Made by a program: the position numbers and the translations under genes
The notes under the pieces: generated by a model
Database searches by the model: none
Told to the model about the DNA's origin: nothing
What the model saw: the letters and a program-made list of their open reading frames with translations, nothing else
Assembly: GCF_003627055.1 (NCBI RefSeq)
Contig: NZ_CP032624.1
Location: 1,116,001-1,180,000, forward strand
DNA: 64,000 bases
Direction: 5' to 3'
From: Gryllotalpicola protaetiae
GTDB lineage: Bacteria; Actinomycetota; Actinomycetes; Actinomycetales; Microbacteriaceae
Shown here: in pieces, positions 45,133 through 53,262 of the stretch
Numbering within the stretch: the first letter of the stretch is position 1
Layout: every line of letters begins with the position of its first letter

Positions 45133-48100
45133 TCACCCGGGCAGCGGCAGCTGCACGCGCACGTGCTGGCCGCGCGCGATATACACACCACGCCCTGGCG
45201 GGAATTCGCTGCGCGCCATGCGCGGCAGCGCCGTCTTGAGCAGGATGTCGCCCTCGACCGCTTCCGGCTGCAGCAGGATGCCGCGGCGGCCGTTCTTGAC
45301 CTCGCCGAACAGCGGCCACGACGAGCCCCACGCGCTCGTCTCGCCTTCGGCGACCAGCAGGTGGTCGCTGCGCCGCACCGCCTTGATCAGCTCGACGAGC
45401 GGGCCGTCGGCTGGGGTCTGCAGGAAGTCGCCGACGGTCTCGACGAAGATGCCGATTCGCCCCTCCGTGTCAGGGTCGGTCACCGCTGCGAGCAGATCGC
45501 GCGCCAGCGTCGCCACCGCGTCAGGGTCCGTGCCGGCATCCGCCCACAGCTCGAGGCGCGCGAGCGCCGAGCGCGCGTTGCCGAAGTAGTAGGCACGCGC
45601 GCCGCGCTCTGTGCGCAGCAGAGCGGTCGCGATCGTCTGCAGCGCGGTCGTCCGGCCGCTCGCAGGGGGGCCGGCGAGCAGCACGGTGCCGCTCGGTTCG
45701 AACGAATACGGCCCGAGGTCGAGGTCGCTGAGGCCGAGCACGGGCTGACCGCCGACGGACGCCGGCAGCGAGCTCTGCGTGTACTCCTTCGGCAGCGACC
45801 CGATCTTCGGCGCGGGCGCGACGCCCGCGCGGCCCATCGCCTCGGCAAGGCGGCCGAGCGCCTCGCCCTGCTCGGACACCGAGGTGGTTCCGCCGAGGAT
45901 GGCGATCTGGGTCTCGTGCCCGTCGACGATCGCACGCCCCGGAACGGATGCTGGCCCGAGGATGTCGCTCGGCACCCCGAGCGCGCCGTAGCCGTCGTCG
46001 GCGAGACGCAGCACGACCCGGCGCTGGATCGACGCCGCGATCGACGTCGGGACCGCTCCCGCGCGGTCGGCCGTGAGCGCCACGTGGATGCCGAGGCGAC
46101 GCCCGTCCGCGAGCACGTCGCGGAAGACGTCGTACCATTGGGCGCGGCCCGCGGCGACCTCGAAGTCGTCCTTGAAGTTCGTGAAGTTGTCGATCAGCAA
46201 CAGGATGCGCGGCTCCCCCGGCCGCCCCGCGAGCTGCCGGTACTCGGCGATGCTCGACGCGTTCACCTCGGCCCAGGCCGCGGCGCGCCGCACGAGCTCG
46301 CCCTGCAGGGTGCGGAAGAGGCGGACGACGCGCTCGGTGTCCTCGCCGGCGACGATCGCGCCGACGTGGGGCAGGCGGTCGAGGATCCGCAATGATCCTG
46401 CGCCGTAATCCAGCCCGTACACGTGCACAGGGCCGCCGCGCGGCGTGATCGCCGCCGCGCTCGCGACCGTGCGCAGCACGGTCGTCTTCCCCGATCCGCT
46501 CGTGCCGAAGACGGCGAGGTGCCCGTCGGCATCCGGCCGGAAGTACTGCGTCGTCTGCTCCTGCTGCTCCGGCACATCGGCGACGCCGAGCAGCAGCTCC
46601 GCGTCGGTGCGCTGCCGCAGCTTCGACAGGTCGTAGACGGGCGCGAGCTCGTCGAGCCACGGGCGCCGCGGGTCGGGAATGGCCGCGAGACGGTGCGCCC
46701 CGATCATCGTCTGGACGAGGCGCTGCTGGTCGTTCGGCCCGAGATCGCGCTGATGATCTACGACGGATGCCGGGGCGGACGAGTCCTCCCACCGGTTCTC
46801 GCCCCCGAACCGCAGCTCGGCGACCTGGATGTCTGCGCGCTCGGGCTCCCGCGTCGTCCAGCCGCCTGCATACGCCGACTGGAACCCGGCGAGGCGCCCC
46901 GGCCCGGTCTTCGCGTAGCCGCGCCCCGGGATCGCGGGATCGACATGCGCGGAGTCCTTGACCCCGATCACGTCCTGCGAGTCGGACTCGTCCGCCATGC
47001 GCAGCGCGACGCGCAGGTTCGTGTTGGCACGCAGGTTGTCCTTGATGACACCGGCAGGGCGCTGGGTGGCCATGATCAGGTGGATGCCGAGCGAGCGACC
47101 GCGCTGGGCGATGTCGACGACGCCGTCGACGAACTCGGGCACCTCGCCGGCGAGCGCCGCGAACTCGTCGATGACGAGCACGAGCGCGGGCGGGCTGTCG
47201 GCGTCGCCGCGTTTCTCGAGCTCAAGCAGGTCCTTGGCCTTCTTGCGGTTGAACAGGTGCTCGCGGTGGTGCAGCTCGGCGCGCAGCGAGGTCAGCGCGC
47301 GGCGCACGAGGTGCGGCGAGAGGTCGGTGACGAGGCCGACGCAGTGCGGCAGCTGCACGCAGTCGGCGAACGCCGAGCCGCCCTTGTAGTCGACGAAGAG
47401 GAAGGTCACCCGATCGGGCGAGTACTCGGCGGCCATGCCGAGCACCCACGCCTGCAGGAACTCGGACTTGCCGGCGCCCGTCGTGCCGCCGACGAGCGCG
47501 TGCGGGCCCTGCGTGCGCAGGTCGAGGTGCATCGGGTCGTGCCCGCCCGAGCCGACGATCGCACGCAGCTTCCCCGCGCGACGTGGCGTGAGCGCGCCGC
47601 CCGAGCGGTCGTGGATCGAGTCGTTCTGCTTCCAGCGATCGACGACCGCGGCAGCGGATTCGGCGAGATCGTGGCCGAGCAGCGTGACGAGCGAGATGCT
47701 GCGCGGCAGGTCGCTCGCGTCGGCGACGGGCGCGCCCGCGTCGACGACAGGCGCCATGAGGTGGGCATAGGCCTGGGCGCGGGCGCCATCCACCGGCTCG
47801 ATGACGACGTCGGCGATGTGCTCGCCGAGGCGTACGAAGCCGACCTCGGCAGTGCCCGCGCTGTCGATCGCGAGATAGCTGCGGCACACGGCGGGCAACG
47901 AGGCGATGTCGGGCGAGACCCAGATCGGGAAGACGCCGGCGTCGGCCGCGGACTCGGCGAGCTGGATCAGCCGTCCGCGGTCGACGGGCGCGTCGTCGGA
48001 AACCACGACCACGACCGCGGGGATCGGCGACCGCGTGCCCGACGCCGCGTCGCCGTCTGCCACGTTCGCGCCGCGCTCGTTGGCGGCCTGCTTCTGCATC

Positions 48101-49653
48101 GCCGCGCCGCGGCGCTCTGCCGTGCGCCGTTCGGCGAGTCGCTGCGCGATGAGCCCCTCGAGGTTCGACAGCAGCGTACCCGCGCTCGACTCGCTGTCGG
48201 CGAGCTGGCCCACCTCCAGCGGGCTGTGCACGCTCGATGAGTGCGGCATCCACTTCAGCCACTCGACCTCGCGCGACCAGCGCGAGCTGACGATGGCCGC
48301 CACGGTCAGCTCGGCGGGCGAGTGCAGGCCGGTGAGCTGCACGAGCAGTGCGTTCAGCACGCCGGCGGTCTGCGCGAGGTCGCCGGCGATGCCGATCGCA
48401 CCTGCGTCGTACAGGTTCTCGGTGATCGGCACCCCGGGCAGCGTGCGGTGCGTCTCGATGACCGCGTCGAGTCGATCCTGGAATTCGACGAGCAGATTGG
48501 GGCGGGATGCCACGTCGATCGTGTTGCGCGACGTGACCGCTCCGACGCCGAGGCGCACGTTGAGGAACGACCAGTGCTCGGGGCGGCGCGTCCACAGGAG
48601 CGGCTTCCGTGTGACCGCGGCGTCATAGACCTCTTCGGTCGACGGGGTCTCGCGAGCGCGCTGCGCCGCCTCCTTCTCGCGTTCGCGGCCGAGCGTCGCG
48701 GTGAGCCCGTCGAGCCCCGCGTCGAAGCGCTCGACCGAGCGCTTCAGCTTCGACGTGCGCTGGCGCTTGCCCATGAACCAGTTGCCGACGACCATCAGCG
48801 GCGACATCGCCGCGAACGCCACGGAGGCGACCTGCTGCGTGATCATGTACATGACGCCCGCCATCAGAACCGGCGTCGCGAGCGCGATCAAAGGGATCGG
48901 CTGGGGCTCGGATTCCTGCGGGACCTCGGGCACCTCGAACTCCGCGCCGACATAACGGGTCTCGACCTTCGGCGAGCGGTTGAACAGCACCGGGCCGGCC
49001 TTCGCGCCGGCCGCGCCGGGCGCGCCGATGAGGGATGCCTGAGGCCGTTCCTGCTGTGCCACGGGGACGATCTCGACCTCGGTGTCGCCGATCAGCACCC
49101 GCACCGCCTGCCGGATCGGCAGGCGATCGACGATGCCGCCGTCGACGACGAGGCCGTTGGCCGAGCCCAAGTCGACCAGCTCGATGCCGCCGGAGGCGTG
49201 GATGCGCGCGTGCCGCCCCGACACGAACGGGTCGGCGATCACAATGTCACAGCTCGCGTCGCGGCCGATGATCGTCGTCGACCCTGCCGGGATCTGGTAG
49301 ACGGTGCCGACCGCGGGCCCGGTCAGGATGCGCAGCCGAGCGACGGTCTGCGCGGCAGCCGCCCGCGCGGCGCCGTAGCTCGTCGCATCGGCGAGCAGCA
49401 CCGTCGCGCCGTCGCCGATCTGCGCCTCGCCGATCGGAATGTCGGGCGAGAGCACGTCGGGCTGCTGCTGCCCCGGCATGGCGACACCGAGCGTGAGAAC
49501 GCGGCCCTCACCCCCGACGGCCCACTCCTGCCCCTTGGGGTCCAATCGGCGGATCGCCGCCGCCACGTCGGCGACGGTCGCCACGGCATCCGTCGTCACG
49601 ACGATGTCGTCGGACTGTCCCGACTGCCTGGCCAGCGTCAGCTTCAGCCGCAC
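45133..49653 (-). CDS. eccC: FHA-EccC/EssC-type FtsK/SpoIIIE ATPase of type VII secretion
   Basis: This 1506-residue motor ATPase has an N-terminal region with an FHA domain (GRDASCDIVI, SGRHARI, LGSANGLVVDG; about 120-200) as in firmicute EssC, one or two transmembrane helices near 250-300, then three FtsK domains. Walker A of the first is GGTTGAGKSE (Lys near 729, with Walker B VLVIDEFAAL); the second is GTSGSGKTT (near 1055); the third is degenerate (GPPASGRTT, Arg replacing Lys near 1334), probably non-hydrolysing and used for substrate binding. It drives export of WXG100-type proteins. EccB, EccD, EccE and mycosin genes are absent nearby. The GTG start follows the previous stop by one base. 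Confidence 0.92.
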   Translation of the reverse strand: MRLKLTLARQSGQSDDIVVTTDAVATVADVAAAIRRLDPKGQEWAVGGEGRVLTLGVAMPGQQQPDVLSPDIPIGEAQIGDGATVLLADATSYGAARAAAAQTVARLRILTGPAVGTVYQIPAGSTTIIGRDASCDIVIADPFVSGRHARIHASGGIELVDLGSANGLVVDGGIVDRLPIRQAVRVLIGDTEVEIVPVAQQERPQASLIGAPGAAGAKAGPVLFNRSPKVETRYVGAEFEVPEVPQESEPQPIPLIALATPVLMAGVMYMITQQVASVAFAAMSPLMVVGNWFMGKRQRTSKLKRSVERFDAGLDGLTATLGREREKEAAQRARETPSTEEVYDAAVTRKPLLWTRRPEHWSFLNVRLGVGAVTSRNTIDVASRPNLLVEFQDRLDAVIETHRTLPGVPITENLYDAGAIGIAGDLAQTAGVLNALLVQLTGLHSPAELTVAAIVSSRWSREVEWLKWMPHSSSVHSPLEVGQLADSESSAGTLLSNLEGLIAQRLAERRTAERRGAAMQKQAANERGANVADGDAASGTRSPIPAVVVVVSDDAPVDRGRLIQLAESAADAGVFPIWVSPDIASLPAVCRSYLAIDSAGTAEVGFVRLGEHIADVVIEPVDGARAQAYAHLMAPVVDAGAPVADASDLPRSISLVTLLGHDLAESAAAVVDRWKQNDSIHDRSGGALTPRRAGKLRAIVGSGGHDPMHLDLRTQGPHALVGGTTGAGKSEFLQAWVLGMAAEYSPDRVTFLFVDYKGGSAFADCVQLPHCVGLVTDLSPHLVRRALTSLRAELHHREHLFNRKKAKDLLELEKRGDADSPPALVLVIDEFAALAGEVPEFVDGVVDIAQRGRSLGIHLIMATQRPAGVIKDNLRANTNLRVALRMADESDSQDVIGVKDSAHVDPAIPGRGYAKTGPGRLAGFQSAYAGGWTTREPERADIQVAELRFGGENRWEDSSAPASVVDHQRDLGPNDQQRLVQTMIGAHRLAAIPDPRRPWLDELAPVYDLSKLRQRTDAELLLGVADVPEQQEQTTQYFRPDADGHLAVFGTSGSGKTTVLRTVASAAAITPRGGPVHVYGLDYGAGSLRILDRLPHVGAIVAGEDTERVVRLFRTLQGELVRRAAAWAEVNASSIAEYRQLAGRPGEPRILLLIDNFTNFKDDFEVAAGRAQWYDVFRDVLADGRRLGIHVALTADRAGAVPTSIAASIQRRVVLRLADDGYGALGVPSDILGPASVPGRAIVDGHETQIAILGGTTSVSEQGEALGRLAEAMGRAGVAPAPKIGSLPKEYTQSSLPASVGGQPVLGLSDLDLGPYSFEPSGTVLLAGPPASGRTTALQTIATALLRTERGARAYYFGNARSALARLELWADAGTDPDAVATLARDLLAAVTDPDTEGRIGIFVETVGDFLQTPADGPLVELIKAVRRSDHLLVAEGETSAWGSSWPLFGEVKNGRRGILLQPEAVEGDILLKTALPRMARSEFPPGRGVYIARGQHVRVQLPLPG

Positions 49654-49654
49654 G

Positions 49655-50734
49655 TCATTCCCCTTGATCCATCACCCAGCGCGAACGCACGACGATGTTG
49701 TCGAACAGCACGAGCAGCGCATCGCGCTGATCGACGTGCGGGCTGGAGAAGCTGTACTGCGCGAGGCCGCGACCGTCGGGGAACCCGAGCCAGTAGTCCA
49801 CGATGAGAAGGGGCCGATCGGATGCTTCGAGCTCAGCCGCCGCGCCGCGCACGCGCGTGTTCCTCACGAACGGTCCGGCCGGCGTCTCTGCGCCGACGAG
49901 CTCGTCGCCCTCGGCGAGCTCCGCGCGCAGCCGCTCGGTCAGCCGCTCGAGGTGGCTCGCGTCGCCGATCGCCGGGCCGAGCTCGTGCCAGTAGAGCGCC
50001 AGGTTCACCGCGGCCGCCGCCTTGTCGCTGCGGCGGATCAGGAAGGCGAGGAAGCGGCCGCCCGCACCGAGCGCGAGCTCCGAGGCCCGGGCGAACCACG
50101 CCTCGAAGTCGGCGCGGAGCTTCCGGTTCAGGAATCCGCCCAGCTGCGTGTCGAGCAGCTCCCGCACCTGCTGCCTGCGCGTGTCGGCGTCGGTGACGTC
50201 GACGACCGCCCAGTCGCGGCTCAGCGCGGTATCGATGGCGATCGCGCGGTCTCCCGCTGCCACAGCGGACGCGCCGCTTCCGGGCTCGGCGGTCGCCCAC
50301 GCGACGTCGTCGTCGAGCAGGCGCGGCTCGAGCGACCAGATCACGTCCTCGACGGTCGCGCTCACCGGGTGCGGGCCGGCCGGGTCGAAGAGGACGAGCT
50401 TGATGGCGCCCTGCTGGGTGCGCAAGAAGTCGCGCAGCTCGCTGCCCTTCACGATCTCGAAGAGGCGCGACTGGTCGGGGCCGAGGAAGGCGGAGAGCGC
50501 CTCGGTGGAGGAGAAGATGCCGAAGTCGAAGGCTTTCCCGCCCTCCGGCTCCTTCGTGCGGTAGACCCGGTTCTGCGTCTCGCCGTCGGCCGTGGTGATG
50601 AGCGGGACGATCACGTAGTCGTGCCGCAGCGCCTGCCCGATGGCCGGCACGTCGACGGCGGCCAGCGCGGCGGTCAGCCGTTCCGAGCCGACGTCAGGAG
50701 CGGATTCGACATAGATCGGCTCGTCGTCAGGCAT
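49655..50734 (-). CDS. SseB-like N-terminal plus Mog1-like C-terminal protein
   Basis: The 359-residue soluble protein has an N-terminal SseB-type domain (FDFGIFSSTEALSAFLGPD, then GSELRDFLRTQQGAIKLVLF; residues 1-135) and a C-terminal domain that aligns with the 42006-42638 protein: AIDTALSRDWAVVDV with DTRRQQVRELLDTQLGG, and DYWLGFPDGRGLAQYSFS. SseB-type domains are known as secretion-system accessory modules, so the fusion suggests a substrate adaptor for the EccC motor encoded next. It overlaps the 50727 gene by 8 nt. Confidence 0.65.
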   Translation of the reverse strand: MPDDEPIYVESAPDVGSERLTAALAAVDVPAIGQALRHDYVIVPLITTADGETQNRVYRTKEPEGGKAFDFGIFSSTEALSAFLGPDQSRLFEIVKGSELRDFLRTQQGAIKLVLFDPAGPHPVSATVEDVIWSLEPRLLDDDVAWATAEPGSGASAVAAGDRAIAIDTALSRDWAVVDVTDADTRRQQVRELLDTQLGGFLNRKLRADFEAWFARASELALGAGGRFLAFLIRRSDKAAAAVNLALYWHELGPAIGDASHLERLTERLRAELAEGDELVGAETPAGPFVRNTRVRGAAAELEASDRPLLIVDYWLGFPDGRGLAQYSFSSPHVDQRDALLVLFDNIVVRSRWVMDQGE

Positions 50735-51452
50735 CCGTCACATTCTCCTTCTGCACGGCGTCCCGGCCGCCGATCAGCACGGTCTCGAAGGGGCGCAGCT
50801 TGCCCTTGCGCACGAAGGCGGCCGTCTGCTGCGGGCTGTCGCCGCGGTCGAAGAGCTCGAGCCGCATCGCGGCGCCGTCGGTGCTCGGGCGCGGATGCTT
50901 CCTGTCGAACGGGCGCAGGAACACGGCACCGCGCACAGGCCAGCCGGCCGGCCACTCCGCGCGCGGGTACAGGCTCGGAACCACGGAGCCGGAGGCCTCC
51001 ATCAGCACGACGGGCGCGATCTCGCCGCCGGGGTCGCGGACCCAGAGGCCGCTGTCGATAGCTGTCTGCTCGTCCTCTGCAGCGTGCTCGCGCTGCTGCC
51101 TGTCCCATTCGACGAGGTGCGTGAAGCGCGCACGCGCGTCGTCGCGGTCGACCGAGATCTCGACCTCGCCTCGCGGCTGCCGCTGACCGGCATCGGGCCG
51201 CGTGTCTGCCGGCAGTCCGCCCTCCACCTCGTACAGCCAGGCGTCGCCCTGCCAACGCCCGTCGATCACGCTGCTGTACTGGCTCTCGACGCGGAAGTAG
51301 TGGCCGTCTGCCCGCGCCCAGGTGCGGAAGCCGCCGATGCGGCCGCCGACGTCATCGTGCGCGGCCAGCTCGATGAACAGCGGATTCCCGGGCAGGACGG
51401 CCCACACGACCAAGGGGTAGTCGAACGTCAGCTCATCGACGCGCCCGCTCAC
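50727..51452 (-). CDS. Hypothetical protein after the toxin gene; candidate immunity protein
   Basis: The 241-residue cytoplasmic protein (GTG start) is not a member of any family I recognise. It contains VVWAVLPGNPLFIELAAHDD, a mixed charged middle and FLRPFDRKHPRPSTDGAA. It overlaps the ADP-ribosyltransferase-like effector gene by four bases, the position where immunity genes are usually found. Chaperone function is equally possible. No signal or membrane segments are visible. Confidence 0.55.
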   Translation of the reverse strand: MSGRVDELTFDYPLVVWAVLPGNPLFIELAAHDDVGGRIGGFRTWARADGHYFRVESQYSSVIDGRWQGDAWLYEVEGGLPADTRPDAGQRQPRGEVEISVDRDDARARFTHLVEWDRQQREHAAEDEQTAIDSGLWVRDPGGEIAPVVLMEASGSVVPSLYPRAEWPAGWPVRGAVFLRPFDRKHPRPSTDGAAMRLELFDRGDSPQQTAAFVRKGKLRPFETVLIGGRDAVQKENVTDA

Positions 51453-52891
51453 GGCAGACTCAGCTTCACTGTGTCGAGCTTCTCGAGCCCCTTGACGTCT
51501 GGAGTGATCTCACCGCCGGGGAACTTGTACTCGGGCGCGCCGCCGATACGGCCTTCGTAGGGCAGCGCGTGCCGGGTGATGTCGGCACGGGAGGCGTCGA
51601 CCACCCTCACCCGCACCAGGGTGTCGGGGACGCTCTCCTTGGGCAGGCCCAGCGTCTCGGCTGGGTCGTGGTACTCGTCGGGCATCCGCGAAGAATACGA
51701 CTTGCCGAACTCCGTCGAGCCGTTCGGGCCGCCGCCGTAGACGCGCGAGAGCAGCTGGCCGTTCTCGAGCTCGTCGACCGGGGTCGCCCACGCGCGCATC
51801 GACTCGTCGAGCACCGTGGGGTCGAGCTCCATGATGTGCTGCGCGGTCACGGTGTCCATCGTCTCGCCGTCCGCGAGGGTCTGCCTGCTCGCGATGCGGT
51901 TGATCTGCGTCGCGATCTTCTCCGCCCGCGACGGGGTCATCACCTTCTCGAGCACGTTCGTGCTCCGCAGCACCGCCGAGGAGTTCGCGACGACCACGCC
52001 CTCCTTCCCGGCCTGGGCGAGCACACGCAGTGCACCGCCGATGCCGAGGCAGCACAGCGCCGCGCCGATGATGCTCACGATCGCCTGCCCCCAGGTGCGG
52101 TCGCCTGTGATCGCGAGCACCGTGTTGCCGATGGCGTTGATGACCGCGGCGACCGCGGTGACCACAAGCAGCGCCGCGGCGAGCACCTGGCCGACGACCG
52201 GGATCCACGCGACGCAGAGCGCGAGCACGCCCGCGATGCTCGCGACGATCCCGGCGATGTCGGTGATCTTCTCGAGCAGGTCTTTGCCCCAGTTGTCCCA
52301 CCACGAGTCCTTGAGCCCGTCGTGGCTCGTGATCTCCTGGATGTGCGAGATCGCCCGCTCTGCGGCGGCGTCGCGCGTGGCCGCGGCCGCGTCGATCTGC
52401 GAGCGCCAGGCCGCCACGCTCGCCGTCGCGTCGTCGGCGTCGTCACCCGACTGCTTCGCGAGATTCGTGTACTGCAGCTGCGAGGCGGGATCCGTCTCGG
52501 ACTGCGCGAGAGTCAGGTAGTACTGCCGGTTCGAGTTCGCAGAGTCGGATGCCTGGAGCGCCGAGCTCGCGCGGTAGAGCGCCGTCGCCGAGTCGTCCTG
52601 AGCGGTGCGCAGCGCGGGTGCGTACGCCGTGAGCGCCTGGCCCGCCGCGCGGTAGCGCGCCTCGGCCTTGCCGATGTCGCTCGCGACGTCGCCGGTCTTC
52701 TCGAGGAGCTCGTCGACCGCCCGCGAGATCTGGCCGTCGAGGTCGATGGCCTCGAGCCGCCTCTTGGCCCCGACGATCGCGTCGGCGACCGCGAGATAGT
52801 CGCTGCCGCCCTGGGCGACGACGTCGGGGTCGCCGGGAACGGGATCGGAGCCGTAGCCGACAGCCTGCCACTGCGCGGCCGCGGGCCTCAC
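51449..52891 (-). CDS. Putative type VII effector with ADP-ribosyltransferase-like C-terminus
   Basis: The 480-residue protein has a WXG-like coiled-coil N-terminus, GLKDSWWDNWG (residues 192-202), a hydrophobic block (about 208-290) and a variable tail. The tail has LSRVYGGGPNG (Arg383), FGKSYSSRMPDEYHDPAETL, LPKESVPDTLVRVRV and GRIGGAPEYKFPGGEI (Glu454). The order RVYGGG, S-rich strand, GLP, PEYxFP matches what I recall of TreTu-type ADP-ribosyltransferase toxins; the Arg-Ser-Glu pattern is consistent with that fold. The link is by memory and moderate. A WXG-like partner gene precedes it and an unrelated small gene follows with four bases of overlap. Confidence 0.72.
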   Translation of the reverse strand: MRPAAAQWQAVGYGSDPVPGDPDVVAQGGSDYLAVADAIVGAKRRLEAIDLDGQISRAVDELLEKTGDVASDIGKAEARYRAAGQALTAYAPALRTAQDDSATALYRASSALQASDSANSNRQYYLTLAQSETDPASQLQYTNLAKQSGDDADDATASVAAWRSQIDAAAATRDAAAERAISHIQEITSHDGLKDSWWDNWGKDLLEKITDIAGIVASIAGVLALCVAWIPVVGQVLAAALLVVTAVAAVINAIGNTVLAITGDRTWGQAIVSIIGAALCCLGIGGALRVLAQAGKEGVVVANSSAVLRSTNVLEKVMTPSRAEKIATQINRIASRQTLADGETMDTVTAQHIMELDPTVLDESMRAWATPVDELENGQLLSRVYGGGPNGSTEFGKSYSSRMPDEYHDPAETLGLPKESVPDTLVRVRVVDASRADITRHALPYEGRIGGAPEYKFPGGEITPDVKGLEKLDTVKLSLP

Positions 52892-52904
52892 CGGGCCACC
52901 GCAC

Positions 52905-53189
52905 TCACTGGCCGCTCACCGCGTCGGCGAGCCCGTGATCGGTCTGGCCGAAGCCCTCGCCGATCTCGGTCGCGAACTTCGCCAACGTCTGGATGTCGCC
53001 GGTCATGGCCTTGCGCTTGTCATCCCACTTGTGCGCGAAGTCGCGCACCGTGTCGGCGAGACCGCTGTGCCCGACGGCGTCGGCGATCGTGTCGCTGTTC
53101 GTGTTCGCATCGGCGAATTCCGTCGCGACGCGGCTGAGCTCGCTCCCCAGCTCAGCGAACATCGCGACATCGACGCGCAGGTCAGGCAT
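52905..53189 (-). CDS. WXG-like small protein, first gene of eccC operon
   Basis: This 94-residue helical protein is a paralogue of the 44702-45028 product; both share VRDFAHxWxDKRxxMxG and the leader AGGGGGAC before the ATG. It probably pairs with the N-terminus of the following effector to form the export signal, as WXG100 proteins do with LXG/PE-type partners. It begins 23 nt after the predicted start site of promoter A. The WxG turn is not present; the central segment is KWDDKRK. Confidence 0.78.
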   Translation of the reverse strand: MPDLRVDVAMFAELGSELSRVATEFADANTNSDTIADAVGHSGLADTVRDFAHKWDDKRKAMTGDIQTLAKFATEIGEGFGQTDHGLADAVSGQ

Positions 53190-53218
53190 CCGTCCCCCTC
53201 ATGTTTCCCCGTGCACCG

Positions 53219-53262
53219 AGAATATCGGGGCGGGGCGGCGGCACCCATGGGGAGGAGTCCCC
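53219..53262 (-). promoter_or_regulatory. Palindrome-controlled promoter A of the eccC operon
   Basis: On the minus strand GGGGA-CTCC-TCCCC (53262-53249) is followed after exactly 24 bp by TATTCT (53224-53219). The palindrome overlaps the stop codon of the upstream secreted-protein gene. The -35 position (TGGGTG) is weak. Confidence 0.75.

Noticed and set aside
46423-48240. 605-codon + strand frame
   Set aside because: Antisense to the eccC ATPase domains; no motif.
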